This document shows, one piece after another, positions 16,949 through 25,640 of a stretch of 35,549 bases of DNA. Every line of letters begins with the position of its first letter. The stretch's first letter is position 1. Origin of the DNA: Luteitalea sp. Its GTDB lineage: Bacteria > Acidobacteriota > Vicinamibacteria > Vicinamibacterales > Vicinamibacteraceae. The DNA lies in the NCBI GenBank assembly GCA_009377495.1, contig WHTZ01000067.1:1-35549 (forward strand), written 5' to 3'. The notes below the pieces were generated by a model that worked only from the letters and a program-made list of their open reading frames with translations, ran no database searches and was not told where the DNA came from. A program made the translations under genes and the position numbers.

Positions 16949-18121
16949 ATGCGACACATGACGTTCACTGTCAGTTGTGCCCTGGGCCTGATCTTCGCCA
17001 CCGGGGAGCCTGCGCGCTCGCAAGCCGTGGGTGACGACCTGGCCCGCCTGCCGGCGCTCAAGTCCTACACCATCGAACGGCTGTCGTCGTACGACCGCAC
17101 GGGCGCGAACGACGATGGGCAGTGGAAGAACCAGGTCAAGGCAGGGGAGACGCGCACGCTCGGCGAGCTGACGGGGCCAGGCATCATCACCCATATCTGG
17201 TTCACGATCGCGACACCGGAGCACTATCATCTGAAGAAGATCGTGCTTCGTATGTACTGGGACGACGATCCGCTGCCGGCCGTGGAAGCGCCCATCGGCG
17301 ACTTCTTCGGCTTGGGGCTGGGCGAGTACTTCCTGTACGAGTCGGGGCCGTTGTCGGTTGGATCCCAGAAGGCGCTGAACAGCTACTTTCCCATGCCGTT
17401 CCGGAAGTCGGCGCGCATCACGATCACCAACGAGGGCAGCCAGGCGATCGACGCGTTCTACTTCAATGTCGACTGGCAGAAGCACCAGAGCCTACCGGAC
17501 GACCTGGCGTACTTCTACGCCGAGTATCGGCAGGCCGCGCCCACACCCGGCTGGACGACCGACTGGAAGCTCAATGGCGACCCGAAGGTCAACGACCACC
17601 GCAATCCGGACGGCAAAGATAACTACGTCATCCTCGAGACGGAAGGGCGAGGCCACTACGTTGGTGTGACGCACAGCATTCTGCAGAACCAGGGCGACTG
17701 GTGGGGCGAAGGGGACGAGATGATGTTCATCGATGACAAGGCAAAGCCGAGCATCATCGGCACCGGCTCGGAGGATTACTACCTGGGTGCGTGGTGCTAC
17801 GGCGGCTGCGGGATCTCGCCTTTCGGTGCGTCCTATCCAACGTTTGCCTACAAGCAGTACGGCAATCCAATCAACGGCGGCGACCACCGTGGGTCCAAAT
17901 GGATGGTCTACCGCTTCCATCTCGATTCACCGGTGCCGTTCGAGAACTACTTCAAGATGACCATCGAGCACGGCCACGCGAATCATCGCTCGGACAACTT
18001 CTACACCGTGGCCTATTGGTATCAACAAGGGCCGCACAAGCTGCGCAAGCCGCTGCCGCCGGTCGAGGAGCGCCTACCGCGGATGGTGAACGTCGACGGT
18101 CCGACGGTGGGCAAGCCGTAG
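16949..18121 (+). CDS. DUF2961 / GH172-family exported glycoside hydrolase
   Basis: A 390-residue protein with a signal peptide (TFTVSCALGLIFATGEPARS) and a strong AAGGAG ribosome-binding site. It has the DUF2961 hallmarks: SSYDRTGANDDGQ, GELTGPGIITHIWFTIATPE, VEAPIGDFFGLGLGEY and GTGSEDYYLGAWCYGG (Glu near residue 275), then RFHLDSPVPFENYFKMTIEH. Characterised GH172 enzymes act on fructofuranosides or D-arabinofuranosides; the conserved Glu in the GTGSEDY region is a likely catalytic residue. Two domains' worth of jelly roll fits the family length. With the LacI regulator, TonB receptor and upstream unknown protein it forms a small sugar-use module. Confidence 0.88.
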   Translation: MRHMTFTVSCALGLIFATGEPARSQAVGDDLARLPALKSYTIERLSSYDRTGANDDGQWKNQVKAGETRTLGELTGPGIITHIWFTIATPEHYHLKKIVLRMYWDDDPLPAVEAPIGDFFGLGLGEYFLYESGPLSVGSQKALNSYFPMPFRKSARITITNEGSQAIDAFYFNVDWQKHQSLPDDLAYFYAEYRQAAPTPGWTTDWKLNGDPKVNDHRNPDGKDNYVILETEGRGHYVGVTHSILQNQGDWWGEGDEMMFIDDKAKPSIIGTGSEDYYLGAWCYGGCGISPFGASYPTFAYKQYGNPINGGDHRGSKWMVYRFHLDSPVPFENYFKMTIEHGHANHRSDNFYTVAYWYQQGPHKLRKPLPPVEERLPRMVNVDGPTVGKP

Positions 18122-18128
18122 CCCCGCC

Positions 18129-19589
18129 CTACCGGCGACTGAAGATGGAGAGCGCGTTCTTCAGCGAGGCGTCCTGCTCGTCGCGCGCTGACAGCCGCTC
18201 GTAGATCGCGAGATGACGCTCCGCTGCCGTGGCGTCGCCGAGCGCACGATACGCCTGCATGAGCAGATAGTGTGCCGAGGCGTCGTTGTCCGATGAGCCG
18301 ACGTACTTCGAGAGCGCTCGAACGGCGTAGCCTGCCTTGCCGCGCGTGAGGTAGAGCCGACCCAATTCTCGCTGCACCGCGGCTGGCGGGTCGGCGAGCT
18401 CCAGCGCACGCGTGAGCGACGCCTCGCCATCGTCTGCCATGCCGAGCACCACGAAGCTGCGCCCCATGCGGTAGTGCACTTCCGACTCTTCCGGACGGAC
18501 GCGCAGCTCCTCGCGATATTCGTCCAGTGCCTCCCTTGCCCGGCCCTCGCTCATGAGTAGATTGCCGATAGCGAGGTGTACGCTGGGTAGGTCCGGCTTG
18601 GCGCGGAGAACCCTGCGGTACTCGTCGATCGCTTCATCGACGCGTTCCTGTGCTTCGAGTGATTCCGCCATCACCTGGTGCGCGCGGTACGAATCGGGGT
18701 CGATCGCCGAGATCTGCTCGAATGCGCGCTGCGCCCGCTCGCGGAAGTCCGTCGCGGCGAGGTACTGCGCGTCTTCCGGTGATGACGTGTCCGGAGTAGG
18801 GCGGGCGGGCGCCGGTAGATCACGCTGCGGCTCAGTGCCCTGCCGTTGGCGCAACTGATCGATCACGGGCGTCAGCTCGACAAGTGCAGGCCGGCGCTTC
18901 AACGCTTCCTCGTACATCGTGAGTGCGTTCTGCGGCTCGCCGCGGAGCAGCCAGATATCGCCGGAGAGTTGCGCCAGGCGCGCACCCCTCGGGGCGATCT
19001 CGGCAAGCCGCATGACGGCCTCGCGCCCGAGGTGCAGGTAGGCTTGTCCCAGCCCGTACCACACGTCCACGTCGCGCGGTGCGTGTCGCGAGGCGATCAG
19101 AAAATGGTCGACGGCTTCTCGAGGACGGGCCTGTGCGACATAGCTGTGCGCGAGCCAGGTATGCGCCAGCGGATCGGCAGGCTCGAGCGCGATCGCGCGT
19201 TGCAGCAACGGTGTGGCGCGCGCCGGTTCGGAGAGCGTTTGATGAGCGATCCCGGAAAAGATCAAGGCGGACACGAGATCCGGCTCGATCCTGAGCGCCT
19301 TCTCGAATGCAGCCAGCGCCTCCTTCGGCTGGTTGTGGAAGAAGTACGCCAGGCCGAGATTGCTCTGGACGTCGGCCCGTTCTGGCAGCAGGCGGGCCAG
19401 CGCGGTCAGCTCCTGGATGGCGGTTGCGAAGTCTCCTCGAGCCTGCGCCTGTTTGGCGGCTTCAGCGTGCCGAGCGATTTCGTTCGTCGCGTCTTGGGCA
19501 GCGGCGGGTGAGACGAGGAGCAGGAGGGCCAGGCCCCACCCGGCGGGCAGTCGACACGTTGGCGAACGAACGCGAGCACTTTCGATCAT
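18129..19589 (-). CDS. Exported tetratricopeptide-repeat protein
   Basis: From ATG 19589 this is a 486-residue protein with a signal peptide (GWGLALLLLVSPAAAQ) and about ten TPR motifs. Examples are ADVQSNLGLAYFFHNQPKEA, PLAHTWLAHSYVAQARPREA, PSVHLAIGNLLMSEGRAREA and SEVHYRMGRSFVVLGMADDG. A Pro-rich break lies near residue 250 (PQRDLPAPARPTPDTSS). TPRs mediate protein-protein contacts, and no catalytic domain is present. It converges on the GH172 gene with 7 bp between stops. An upstream in-frame start at 19658 would put residues before the signal peptide, so I prefer 19589. Confidence 0.8.
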   Translation of the reverse strand: MIESARVRSPTCRLPAGWGLALLLLVSPAAAQDATNEIARHAEAAKQAQARGDFATAIQELTALARLLPERADVQSNLGLAYFFHNQPKEALAAFEKALRIEPDLVSALIFSGIAHQTLSEPARATPLLQRAIALEPADPLAHTWLAHSYVAQARPREAVDHFLIASRHAPRDVDVWYGLGQAYLHLGREAVMRLAEIAPRGARLAQLSGDIWLLRGEPQNALTMYEEALKRRPALVELTPVIDQLRQRQGTEPQRDLPAPARPTPDTSSPEDAQYLAATDFRERAQRAFEQISAIDPDSYRAHQVMAESLEAQERVDEAIDEYRRVLRAKPDLPSVHLAIGNLLMSEGRAREALDEYREELRVRPEESEVHYRMGRSFVVLGMADDGEASLTRALELADPPAAVQRELGRLYLTRGKAGYAVRALSKYVGSSDNDASAHYLLMQAYRALGDATAAERHLAIYERLSARDEQDASLKNALSIFSRR

Positions 19590-19765
19590 GGCTGTGCGGT
19601 AGGCCCTCACGAATCGCTGGCTCATCCACCTGGATGATAGTGCCTCGGTGGAGTACATATGCCACGATACGACTCGCTCCGATCGCGGTGAGCGCCTTTA
19701 CAGGGGCAGAGCTGGCCGTGGTGCCGCTCGACCACTGCTCGAACAGCGGGCCCTCGGTGGCGTCC

Positions 19766-20185
19766 TTACTCCCACAGGCTAACGCCAGTCTGCTTGGCAG
19801 CCTTTTGCAACGGCCCGTCTTTGCAGCCCAATATGAGCCTTCGTCGCTGAGCCAGCTCGAGATAGGCTGCGTCATAGACCGACAACTGGTGAGTGGACGC
19901 GAGATCTGACAACCGCGAAAACGCGAGCGCGGCCATTTCATGATCGATGCGAAGCGGGAGCCCGCGAAGCCATCCGAGTGCCGTTTGGCGCTCGTCCTCC
20001 GTCAATTTCCGACGGCGGACCAAGACGGTGAGCGCGTTGGCCACCTCCAATGGCCACAGCGCGGGCACTTCAACCGTGGCGCCCTCCGCAATGGCGTCCA
20101 ACATCGCGGCGGTGTGCCTCGTGGCCTGCGCCGGATGCACCCAACCGACGGCCACCGACGCGTCGGCGACGAAGGCTGCTGTCAC
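19766..20185 (-). CDS. PIN-domain VapC-type toxin
   Basis: A 139-residue PIN-domain protein retaining the four acidic positions expected of an Mg-dependent RNase: Asp8 (FVADASVAVGW), Glu47 (WPLEVANAL), Asp105 (SVYDAAYLELA) and Asp123 (GCKDGPLQKAA). VapC toxins cleave tRNA or rRNA and are neutralised by a co-encoded antitoxin. The GTG start at 20185 overlaps the antitoxin stop by 4 bp, the classic antitoxin-first arrangement. The length is normal and no damage is visible. Confidence 0.9.
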   Translation of the reverse strand: MTAAFVADASVAVGWVHPAQATRHTAAMLDAIAEGATVEVPALWPLEVANALTVLVRRRKLTEDERQTALGWLRGLPLRIDHEMAALAFSRLSDLASTHQLSVYDAAYLELAQRRRLILGCKDGPLQKAAKQTGVSLWE

Positions 20186-20439
20186 AAGCGCCCCTCGTCG
20201 ATGGCGGACCGAACCTCACGGTCCAAGAGCTTCGCCTTGGACCTCCGGCGGATCCGTTGCTGCAGCTCACGGAGTCCTGCCACCGTCCGGCGGACGTCGT
20301 CAAGCCGCGGCGTGCCCTCCGGAACCAGTCGGGCGACCGGCTTGTCGTGGCGTGTAATCACGACCTCTTCCCCTTTGGACACACGGTCTAGTAGCTTTCC
20401 GAAGTGGGTCTTGGCCTCGAATGCACTCACGTTCGCCAT
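20182..20439 (-). CDS. Phd/YefM-type antitoxin
   Basis: An 85-residue protein beginning VSAFEAKTHFGKLLDRVSKG and EEVVITRHDKPVARLVP, the Phd/YefM DNA-binding fold, followed by a basic helical tail (ELQQRIRRRSKAKLLD) that should bind and block the toxin. A good Shine-Dalgarno (TTGGAGG) precedes the ATG. The overlap with the PIN-domain gene and the palindrome upstream support an autoregulated toxin-antitoxin operon. Confidence 0.9.
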   Translation of the reverse strand: MANVSAFEAKTHFGKLLDRVSKGEEVVITRHDKPVARLVPEGTPRLDDVRRTVAGLRELQQRIRRRSKAKLLDREVRSAIDEGRL

Positions 20440-20458
20440 CCGTATCCTCCAAGATGGA

Positions 20459-20473
20459 TCAACTAGTCGTTGA
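20459..20473. promoter_or_regulatory. Palindrome upstream of the antitoxin
   Basis: TCAAC-N5-GTTGA lies 20 bp before the antitoxin ATG, the position expected for the operator bound by the antitoxin-toxin complex. The rest of the gap (20474-20671) shows no gene I can support. Confidence 0.45.
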
Positions 20474-20671
20474 CCAGTCTATCATGCCTTGTCCGATGCG
20501 TGGTGACCGTCCTCATCGTCTTGGTGATCGGGCTGCAAGTGTTTGTCCTCCACAGCTTTGAGGCCGGCCCTCGGTGACGAGCACTGCGCCGCGTCTCGCT
20601 TCCGGCGCGGATCTCGCGACGGCGAAAGCGTCTCATCTGAGCCGTACACCATTGGTGCCGCGCAAGCACGG

Positions 20672-22105
20672 CTACAGCATGGTGTGCTCACACGGAAGCG
20701 CCTCCAGACGGAGCTCGGGACCGACGCCAAACGGTGCGGCCACGACCGATCTGGTCGAGAGCCATCCATCCTTCACGACCAGACGAGGCCAGCCCTGCTC
20801 GGACATCGTATAGAGGTCGGGGTGTTGCAGCAGGACGGCCCGTTGAATCTCCTCCGGCCACATTGAGAGCCCGGCGAAATAGTGATGCCCGTTTCGCTCG
20901 ACGCTCGCCACGCCAAGCAGGGCCTGCACGGCGAGATCCTGCAGCAATGCCACCGGACCGATATTGCACAAGTCTTCGCCCGACATAATCAGCGTCGCGC
21001 CAGCTTGTTGCCTCTTGCGTTGCGCAATGAGGCAGGCGTGGGCGAGACCTTTGAAGATGCCTTTGCAGTTCTTGTGACTCGTGCCTGCATAGCCGAGCTC
21101 CAAGGCGTGTCGTAGGTCGCTGGGCTCGGCATCTGACTCATCGATGATGATCGGCGGGCGCTCGGCCCATACGTTGAACGCGGCGCGGCTCGCATCGAGC
21201 GCGACCGACCGCGATAACGGTTGCTCGACGAACAGCAGATGCCGAAACAGCCATCCAATGGGCGCATGTCCGGTCGCGTGCGACCAGAACTCTCGAAACG
21301 CCTCCGCCGAGCCAAAGCTCTCGTTGCCGTCAAGGGAAACCGCAAGGTCGCCGGACACCTGTTCGGATAGGACCGCGGCGACGGTGTTCAGACGGTCGAT
21401 GGTCGCGTCAGGCGAGCCGCCGTCGATCTTGATCTTGAAATGGCGCAGCCCATACTGCCGGATGTTCGCCTCGAGCGAGTACGGAAGGCTATCGCCCGGC
21501 ATCTGCTGCGCGGCCACCTCGGCCTCCCGTAAGGGATCGGCGAGCCCGATCGTGTGTCGGCATCGGACGCGAACCGCTGGCTCTTTCGGTAGAAGATCGG
21601 TCGGACGAGCGGCCGCGAGCTCGGGATGAATATCGCCCAAACGGAGGCCGAGCGCGTCCCCACGCAGCAAGTGGGCGAACGTGGTGCGATGGACGCGGGC
21701 GAACGCGTCGATCAGGGCACGTTCGACGAGCGAGGTGCCAAAGTGTGCGAGCAGGGGCGGGAATCCCTTTGCTTCGGCCCATTGCGCCTGTGTCTCATGG
21801 AGCTCGTGCCAAAACTGAAAGACTGTCGGCGCCGACAGCGCTCGCGCGGCTGTCGCGGCGTGTGTGATCACACACATCATGTCGTCGATTTCGTCGGCGA
21901 TGGCGCGCGCAGGATCTTTGACGAACCATTTTGGCGGTAGGTGGTCAGCCGCGATGCCCGCGTGCGAGCCAGCCTCGGTACGCACGGTGAGCCGCACGAA
22001 GACATGTGGCACGTTCACCATCGTGACAATCCCGTACTTGAACGGAATCCGTGTGGTGATCTCCGCGCGGAACAGCTCGGCCGAATCAACGGAAATGCCG
22101 CTCAT
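20672..22105 (-). CDS. Enolase-superfamily (mandelate racemase/muconate lactonizing-like) protein
   Basis: A 477-residue protein from ATG 22105. The barrel shows the superfamily pattern in order: a KxK base motif (HFKIKIDGG), a third-strand metal ligand region (AVSLDGNESF), a fourth-strand Glu (LLFVEQPLSR), a fifth-strand Asp/Glu (PPIIIDESDAEP) and a sixth-strand Lys region (SHKNCKGIFKGLAHA). Such enzymes abstract a proton next to a carboxylate, as in sugar-acid dehydratases and racemases. It is longer than the usual 370-400 residues because of extra N-terminal helical sequence (HELHETQAQWAEAKGF). The start overlaps the stop of the MetE-like gene by 4 bp, implying coupled translation. The substrate is unknown. 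Confidence 0.8.
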   Translation of the reverse strand: MSGISVDSAELFRAEITTRIPFKYGIVTMVNVPHVFVRLTVRTEAGSHAGIAADHLPPKWFVKDPARAIADEIDDMMCVITHAATAARALSAPTVFQFWHELHETQAQWAEAKGFPPLLAHFGTSLVERALIDAFARVHRTTFAHLLRGDALGLRLGDIHPELAAARPTDLLPKEPAVRVRCRHTIGLADPLREAEVAAQQMPGDSLPYSLEANIRQYGLRHFKIKIDGGSPDATIDRLNTVAAVLSEQVSGDLAVSLDGNESFGSAEAFREFWSHATGHAPIGWLFRHLLFVEQPLSRSVALDASRAAFNVWAERPPIIIDESDAEPSDLRHALELGYAGTSHKNCKGIFKGLAHACLIAQRKRQQAGATLIMSGEDLCNIGPVALLQDLAVQALLGVASVERNGHHYFAGLSMWPEEIQRAVLLQHPDLYTMSEQGWPRLVVKDGWLSTRSVVAAPFGVGPELRLEALPCEHTML

Positions 22106-23211
22106 TGCCGTGGCAGCCGTGCGTGGCGGACCGTGGTGTGAGCCTCGTCGGAAGCGTTGGTGCCATCGGTCGAGGCCTGGCCGAGATATAAGTTGCGGCC
22201 ACGGACGAGCGCCTCCATTTTGCGGTCCGCGACGCTGCGTGTGAGCATCCAGAACCCGCAGTCGGGATGTACCCATTTCACGCGGCCTGGACCGACCGTC
22301 TTCTCCGCCGCTTCGATGCGCCCCGCGATCTCGTCTGCCGTTTCAACGTGATTCACTTTGATATCCACGACCCCGATCCCGAGCGCGATGCGGGGATCGA
22401 GGTCGGCCAGCGCCTCGAGATCAGTCATGGGCCGGTGCGCGAGCTCGAGCACCAGGTGGTCGGTATGCAGGCGGTTGAGAAAATCGGTGAGGGCCTGCCA
22501 TGAACCGCGCTGGATGGTCTGCCCACCGTAGTTGCCGAAACAGAAATGCACTGCGCGCTCGACGCCTGGGTCGATGGCGTCGAGCATGACGTTGATGGCC
22601 GCAGCAGCAAGAGGCCCGTCGTGTGGGCTGCCGGGCACATTGGCCTCGTCGATTTGGATGCACGAGGTGGGCAGACCGCGCATCTGCTGCGCAAGCACCT
22701 CCGCCAGCGCGAGCGTCAGCGTTTCAAAGCTGCCGTAGTGGTGGTCGAGCAGCGTGCGCGCGAGCATGTAGGGGCTCGTGACCGTAAACTTGAACGGCCC
22801 GCCCGCGACTGCTGCCGCGCGCCCGCAATGGGCGAGCAGGTTGAGCGAGCCTTCACCGAGCGGTTCCGTGACCACACCCGCGGGTTGCCGACGAAAGCTC
22901 ATGGGTGTGTGGCGCGAGAACTCGTCAGCGATCGAGCGCCCCACGACCGACGACACGCCCGCCAGCGGCTGGACAAAGAACTCGATCATGCCGTTGGTGT
23001 CGGGATGATTGATGTCGAAGCGGTAGAGCTCGCCGTCGGTCGGCACGTCAATGCCGGCTTGCCGCTGGATGTCGAAGATGACACGCGTGGCATCGATGAG
23101 GCCCTGTTCACGTGGCGACGCAGCGAGCCAGTCTGGAATCGGATAGGAGCCAACGGTCGTTGTCAGGATGCGGGGCGATGACGGCAAGGGGCGCAAGGGT
23201 TCAAAGGTCAT
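22102..23211 (-). CDS. MetE C-terminal-domain-like (cobalamin-independent methionine synthase family) protein
   Basis: A 369-residue TIM-barrel protein resembling only the catalytic half of MetE. It has TTTVGSYPIPDWL and RQAGIDVPTDGELYRFDINH. The zinc ligands appear intact: His and Cys in VHFCFGNYGG, Glu in HLVLELAHRP and Cys in HPDCGFWMLTRS. Stand-alone domains of this type catalyse methyl transfer between thiols and other donors, or unknown reactions in catabolic clusters. ATG 23211 is preferred over an upstream in-frame start because it precedes the conserved region directly. It lies between an MFS transporter/dehydrogenase remnant and the enolase-like gene, suggesting one catabolic pathway rather than methionine synthesis. 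Confidence 0.8.
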   Translation of the reverse strand: MTFEPLRPLPSSPRILTTTVGSYPIPDWLAASPREQGLIDATRVIFDIQRQAGIDVPTDGELYRFDINHPDTNGMIEFFVQPLAGVSSVVGRSIADEFSRHTPMSFRRQPAGVVTEPLGEGSLNLLAHCGRAAAVAGGPFKFTVTSPYMLARTLLDHHYGSFETLTLALAEVLAQQMRGLPTSCIQIDEANVPGSPHDGPLAAAAINVMLDAIDPGVERAVHFCFGNYGGQTIQRGSWQALTDFLNRLHTDHLVLELAHRPMTDLEALADLDPRIALGIGVVDIKVNHVETADEIAGRIEAAEKTVGPGRVKWVHPDCGFWMLTRSVADRKMEALVRGRNLYLGQASTDGTNASDEAHTTVRHARLPRQ

Positions 23212-23337
23212 GGTTTCGTCGGAGTCTATTGGGGGAGGGGACGCTTGCCCTCCTTCGTGTAGCCGCCACCAGAATACTATCGCCGGTCCCTCCCTCAATG
23301 ATTTGGAATTCCACTGAGGTGCGTTCGGAAGGCGCTG

Positions 23338-23869
23338 CTATCTGTTTGCCGCCAACGCCGCCAGCTCTTCATCCGTCCACGGGCCGTGGCGGTCAGCCGT
23401 GCGAGTGCGGACGGCCTTGACCGTAGCGGCGTTCACGGGCGTACCAGCGTGCCTTGACCGCTCGTACCAGAACCAAGCCGTCCGCAAACACGGTACGGGT
23501 GTCCATCTGGCCATCGCCGTTGACATCGGTGAGGACGACGACACGACCGATCGGATCATGTTCACCCGACCCGGTCATATCCCGCATGTAGCCGGGCATT
23601 TCTACCGCCCACAGACGGCCCTCGGGATCCCAGTCGATCATGACGGGGTCCTGGATGAGGGGTTCGCTGGCAACGAGCTCGAGGCGATAGCCGGGTGGCA
23701 TCGAGAAGGTCTTCATCGCCTCAGCGGGTGACAGGACCGGCGCATCCGGGTGAGCTTGCTGCACGGCGGGCGGCCAGGGACGATTCGACGGCGACAGCTG
23801 AGAGCTGTAACCGGTGGCGACAATGGCGACGACGACGACCGCGATGACCGGGAGTCTGGCGAGACGCAT
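23338..23869 (-). pseudogene. Truncated membrane-bound-dehydrogenase/PVC-type heme-binding protein gene
   Basis: The first 158 codons from ATG 23869 encode a signal peptide (PVIAVVVVAIVATGYSS) and the start of a beta-propeller dehydrogenase: AEAMKTFSMPPGYRLELVAS, EPLIQDPVMIDWDPEGRLW, VEMPGYMRDMTG and LTDVNGDGQMDTRTVFADGL. The family normally continues for several hundred residues to a cytochrome c CxxCH domain. Here it goes off after VLVRAVK. Another frame just downstream reads DRHGPWTDEELAALAANR before a stop at 23338, possibly the original C-terminus. The start lies 4 bp after the MFS stop, so it was the second gene of the operon. Confidence 0.65.
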
Positions 23870-23873
23870 GTCC

Positions 23874-25229
23874 TCAATCTTCAGGGAGCGGCTGGCCCTT
23901 CGTCTCCGGAGCCCAGACGAGCGCGATCAGGCCGATCAGGTACACCGAGGACATGAGCACGGCGGCGGTGCGGAAGGACACCACGCCGCTCAGGTAGCCA
24001 AGCAGCATCGGCGCGGGCGCGGCCAGGTAGCGCACGGTGTTGTAGCAAAAGCCGACGCCGGTGCCACGCAGGCGAGTGGGGAAGAGCTCGGGAAAATAAA
24101 TCGAATACCCCGCGAAGGGTGCCAGTTGCGCGAACCCCATCATCGGCAGCATCCAGTATGCGTCCGTCGCCGTGTTCAGTGCGGTGAAGACGAACGCCGT
24201 GCTCATCATGCCGGCGAGAAATGCGATGGCAAACGCCAGTCGGCGGCTGACGAGTGCGGCAATCGTGGTGAACGTGATCATGCCCAGGAACGCTCCCACA
24301 TCCTGCAGCGCCGTCCCCCAACCGCGCACGGTATCGAGCGTCTGTTGCGGCGCACCCGCCAACGCGGTGGAAATCAGTTCCGGCGAGAAAAACCCGATGC
24401 CCCACAGGCCGATCATGCCGGATACGCCGAGCAATAAGCCGACGATGCTATTTCGTCGCCATCGCGGTGACCGAAACAACTCCACGGGGGAGCCAATGTT
24501 GTGCGCCGCCACGCCGCGGCGAGCCTCTTCCCTGGCACGTGTCCACGCCTCAGGCTCTCTCAGCACAAGGACAATCGGGATCACCAGCAATGACGGGAGA
24601 ATACCGACGAAGAACAAGAGTCGCCAGCCTGAATAGCCCCACAGCACATCTGCCGCCCCGGGCTGCACGATCAGACTCACGAGCGACCCCAGAATATTTC
24701 CCAGCGCCGCCAACGCTTGTAACGCACCCAAGGCCACCGCGCGCATGCGACCCGGCACGGTTTCGGCAACCAATGTGGTGGCGGCACCGAACATGCCACC
24801 GATGCCGAGCCCAGCCAAGAAACGGTACGCGGTGAATTCGACCCAGTGATGGGCGATGCCGGAGAGACCGGTAAACCCCGCGTACATCAGTAGGGTGACC
24901 GCCATCGTCTTCACGCGACCCCATTTGTCACTCATCATGCCAAAGACAATCCCGCCGGTCGCCCAGCCGAGAATCATCGCCGTTGTCGCGTGGCCCCCGT
25001 AGGTGTTCACCTCGACGGTCGCCGCGGCGTCGCCCAGCAACTCCGTCAGCGCCGATTCGCGGGCGAGGATGAACAGCCGCTGATCCATACAGTCAAACAA
25101 CCAACCGCAGGACGCGATAATGACCACCAGCCAGTGATAGACCGTGATCTTGTCGCGCTGGCTCTCTTCGCGATCGCTCGGAGAGATACGGTTCTCCCGC
25201 CCAAGGTCAGATCGTGAGGTGCTTTCCAT
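23874..25229 (-). CDS. Major facilitator superfamily transporter
   Basis: A 451-residue transporter with about 12 hydrophobic segments. MFS signatures are present: the loop 2-3 motif GMMSDKWGRVKTMA, FLAGLGIGGMFGAATTLVAE in helix 4, a repeat of it near the C-terminal half (FPELFPTRLRGTGVGFCYN), and PETKGQPLPED at the C-terminus as in sugar- and organic-acid-type MFS carriers. The N-terminus is long and polar. It is the first gene of the operon that continues with the dehydrogenase remnant, MetE-like and enolase-like genes, so it probably imports their substrate, likely a carboxylated sugar or aromatic acid. A tandem operator and TTGACA box lie upstream at 25401-25448. Confidence 0.88.
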   Translation of the reverse strand: MESTSRSDLGRENRISPSDREESQRDKITVYHWLVVIIASCGWLFDCMDQRLFILARESALTELLGDAAATVEVNTYGGHATTAMILGWATGGIVFGMMSDKWGRVKTMAVTLLMYAGFTGLSGIAHHWVEFTAYRFLAGLGIGGMFGAATTLVAETVPGRMRAVALGALQALAALGNILGSLVSLIVQPGAADVLWGYSGWRLLFFVGILPSLLVIPIVLVLREPEAWTRAREEARRGVAAHNIGSPVELFRSPRWRRNSIVGLLLGVSGMIGLWGIGFFSPELISTALAGAPQQTLDTVRGWGTALQDVGAFLGMITFTTIAALVSRRLAFAIAFLAGMMSTAFVFTALNTATDAYWMLPMMGFAQLAPFAGYSIYFPELFPTRLRGTGVGFCYNTVRYLAAPAPMLLGYLSGVVSFRTAAVLMSSVYLIGLIALVWAPETKGQPLPED

Positions 25230-25400
25230 GTGTGATCATGTGCGACCGCTATCTGGTAAGAGCGCGCTGAATGCAGGAGCACGCTTCCCAGGTCCTGAAC
25301 GCTCGGGGTTCTCGTTTATACACCCCTTCGCATGCCGATGATAGTGGACATTCTACGATGCCGCTGTGACGCCTCGTCACTGATGATGGTACGCCTCGTT

Positions 25401-25448
25401 TGTCAACCTACAATTCTATATGTCAGACCAGGTTCTGTTGACGGCAAC
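25401..25448 (-). promoter_or_regulatory. Tandem operator and -35 box of the MFS operon (site G)
   Basis: In minus-strand reading the boxes are GTTGC-N7-AGAAC and, 19 bp on, GGTCT-N7-AGAAT, followed after 6 bp by TTGACA (25406-25401). This matches the spacing of the other tandem sites in the window. No convincing -10 is seen. The rest of 25230-25400 contains nothing I can support. Confidence 0.6.
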
Positions 25449-25541
25449 GTCCCGGGACCCTTCGTCCCAAGTCCTCGCCTACTCGCCGACAAAGCTCGTC
25501 AAAGGCGTGGTGGATCGAAGCGTGCTGAGCGATGACTACGG

Positions 25542-25640
25542 TCACACTGTGACGACGGTGAGGATGTGGTCGTCGTCGGTGGCGTGGGGGCCGGCGGCCA
25601 ATTCCGCGAGCGTCACCGCAGAAATGGCGGACTCATCCGG
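25542..25640 (-). pseudogene. PIN-domain toxin remnant (both ends joined)
   Basis: The frame reads PDESAISAVTLAELAAGPHA and then DDDHILTVVTV before a stop. ESAISAVTLAELAAGPH is the conserved second strand/helix of VapC PIN toxins, including the catalytic Glu. LxTVVTV-type endings are their usual C-terminus. About 90 central residues and the N-terminal Asp motif are missing. It directly follows a Phd-type antitoxin gene, so it is the remains of a second toxin-antitoxin pair. Confidence 0.6.

Noticed and set aside
20500..20577. Hydrophobic 25-codon plus-strand ORF (VVTVLIVLVIGLQVFVLHSF)
   Set aside because: It has no ribosome-binding site or neighbour support and is the mirror of an acidic antisense reading; possible small membrane peptide or gene end but unsupported.
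23212..23337. Possible short gene between the MetE-like gene and the dehydrogenase remnant
   Set aside because: No start with a ribosome-binding site and no coding pattern; it probably holds only deletion scar and leader.
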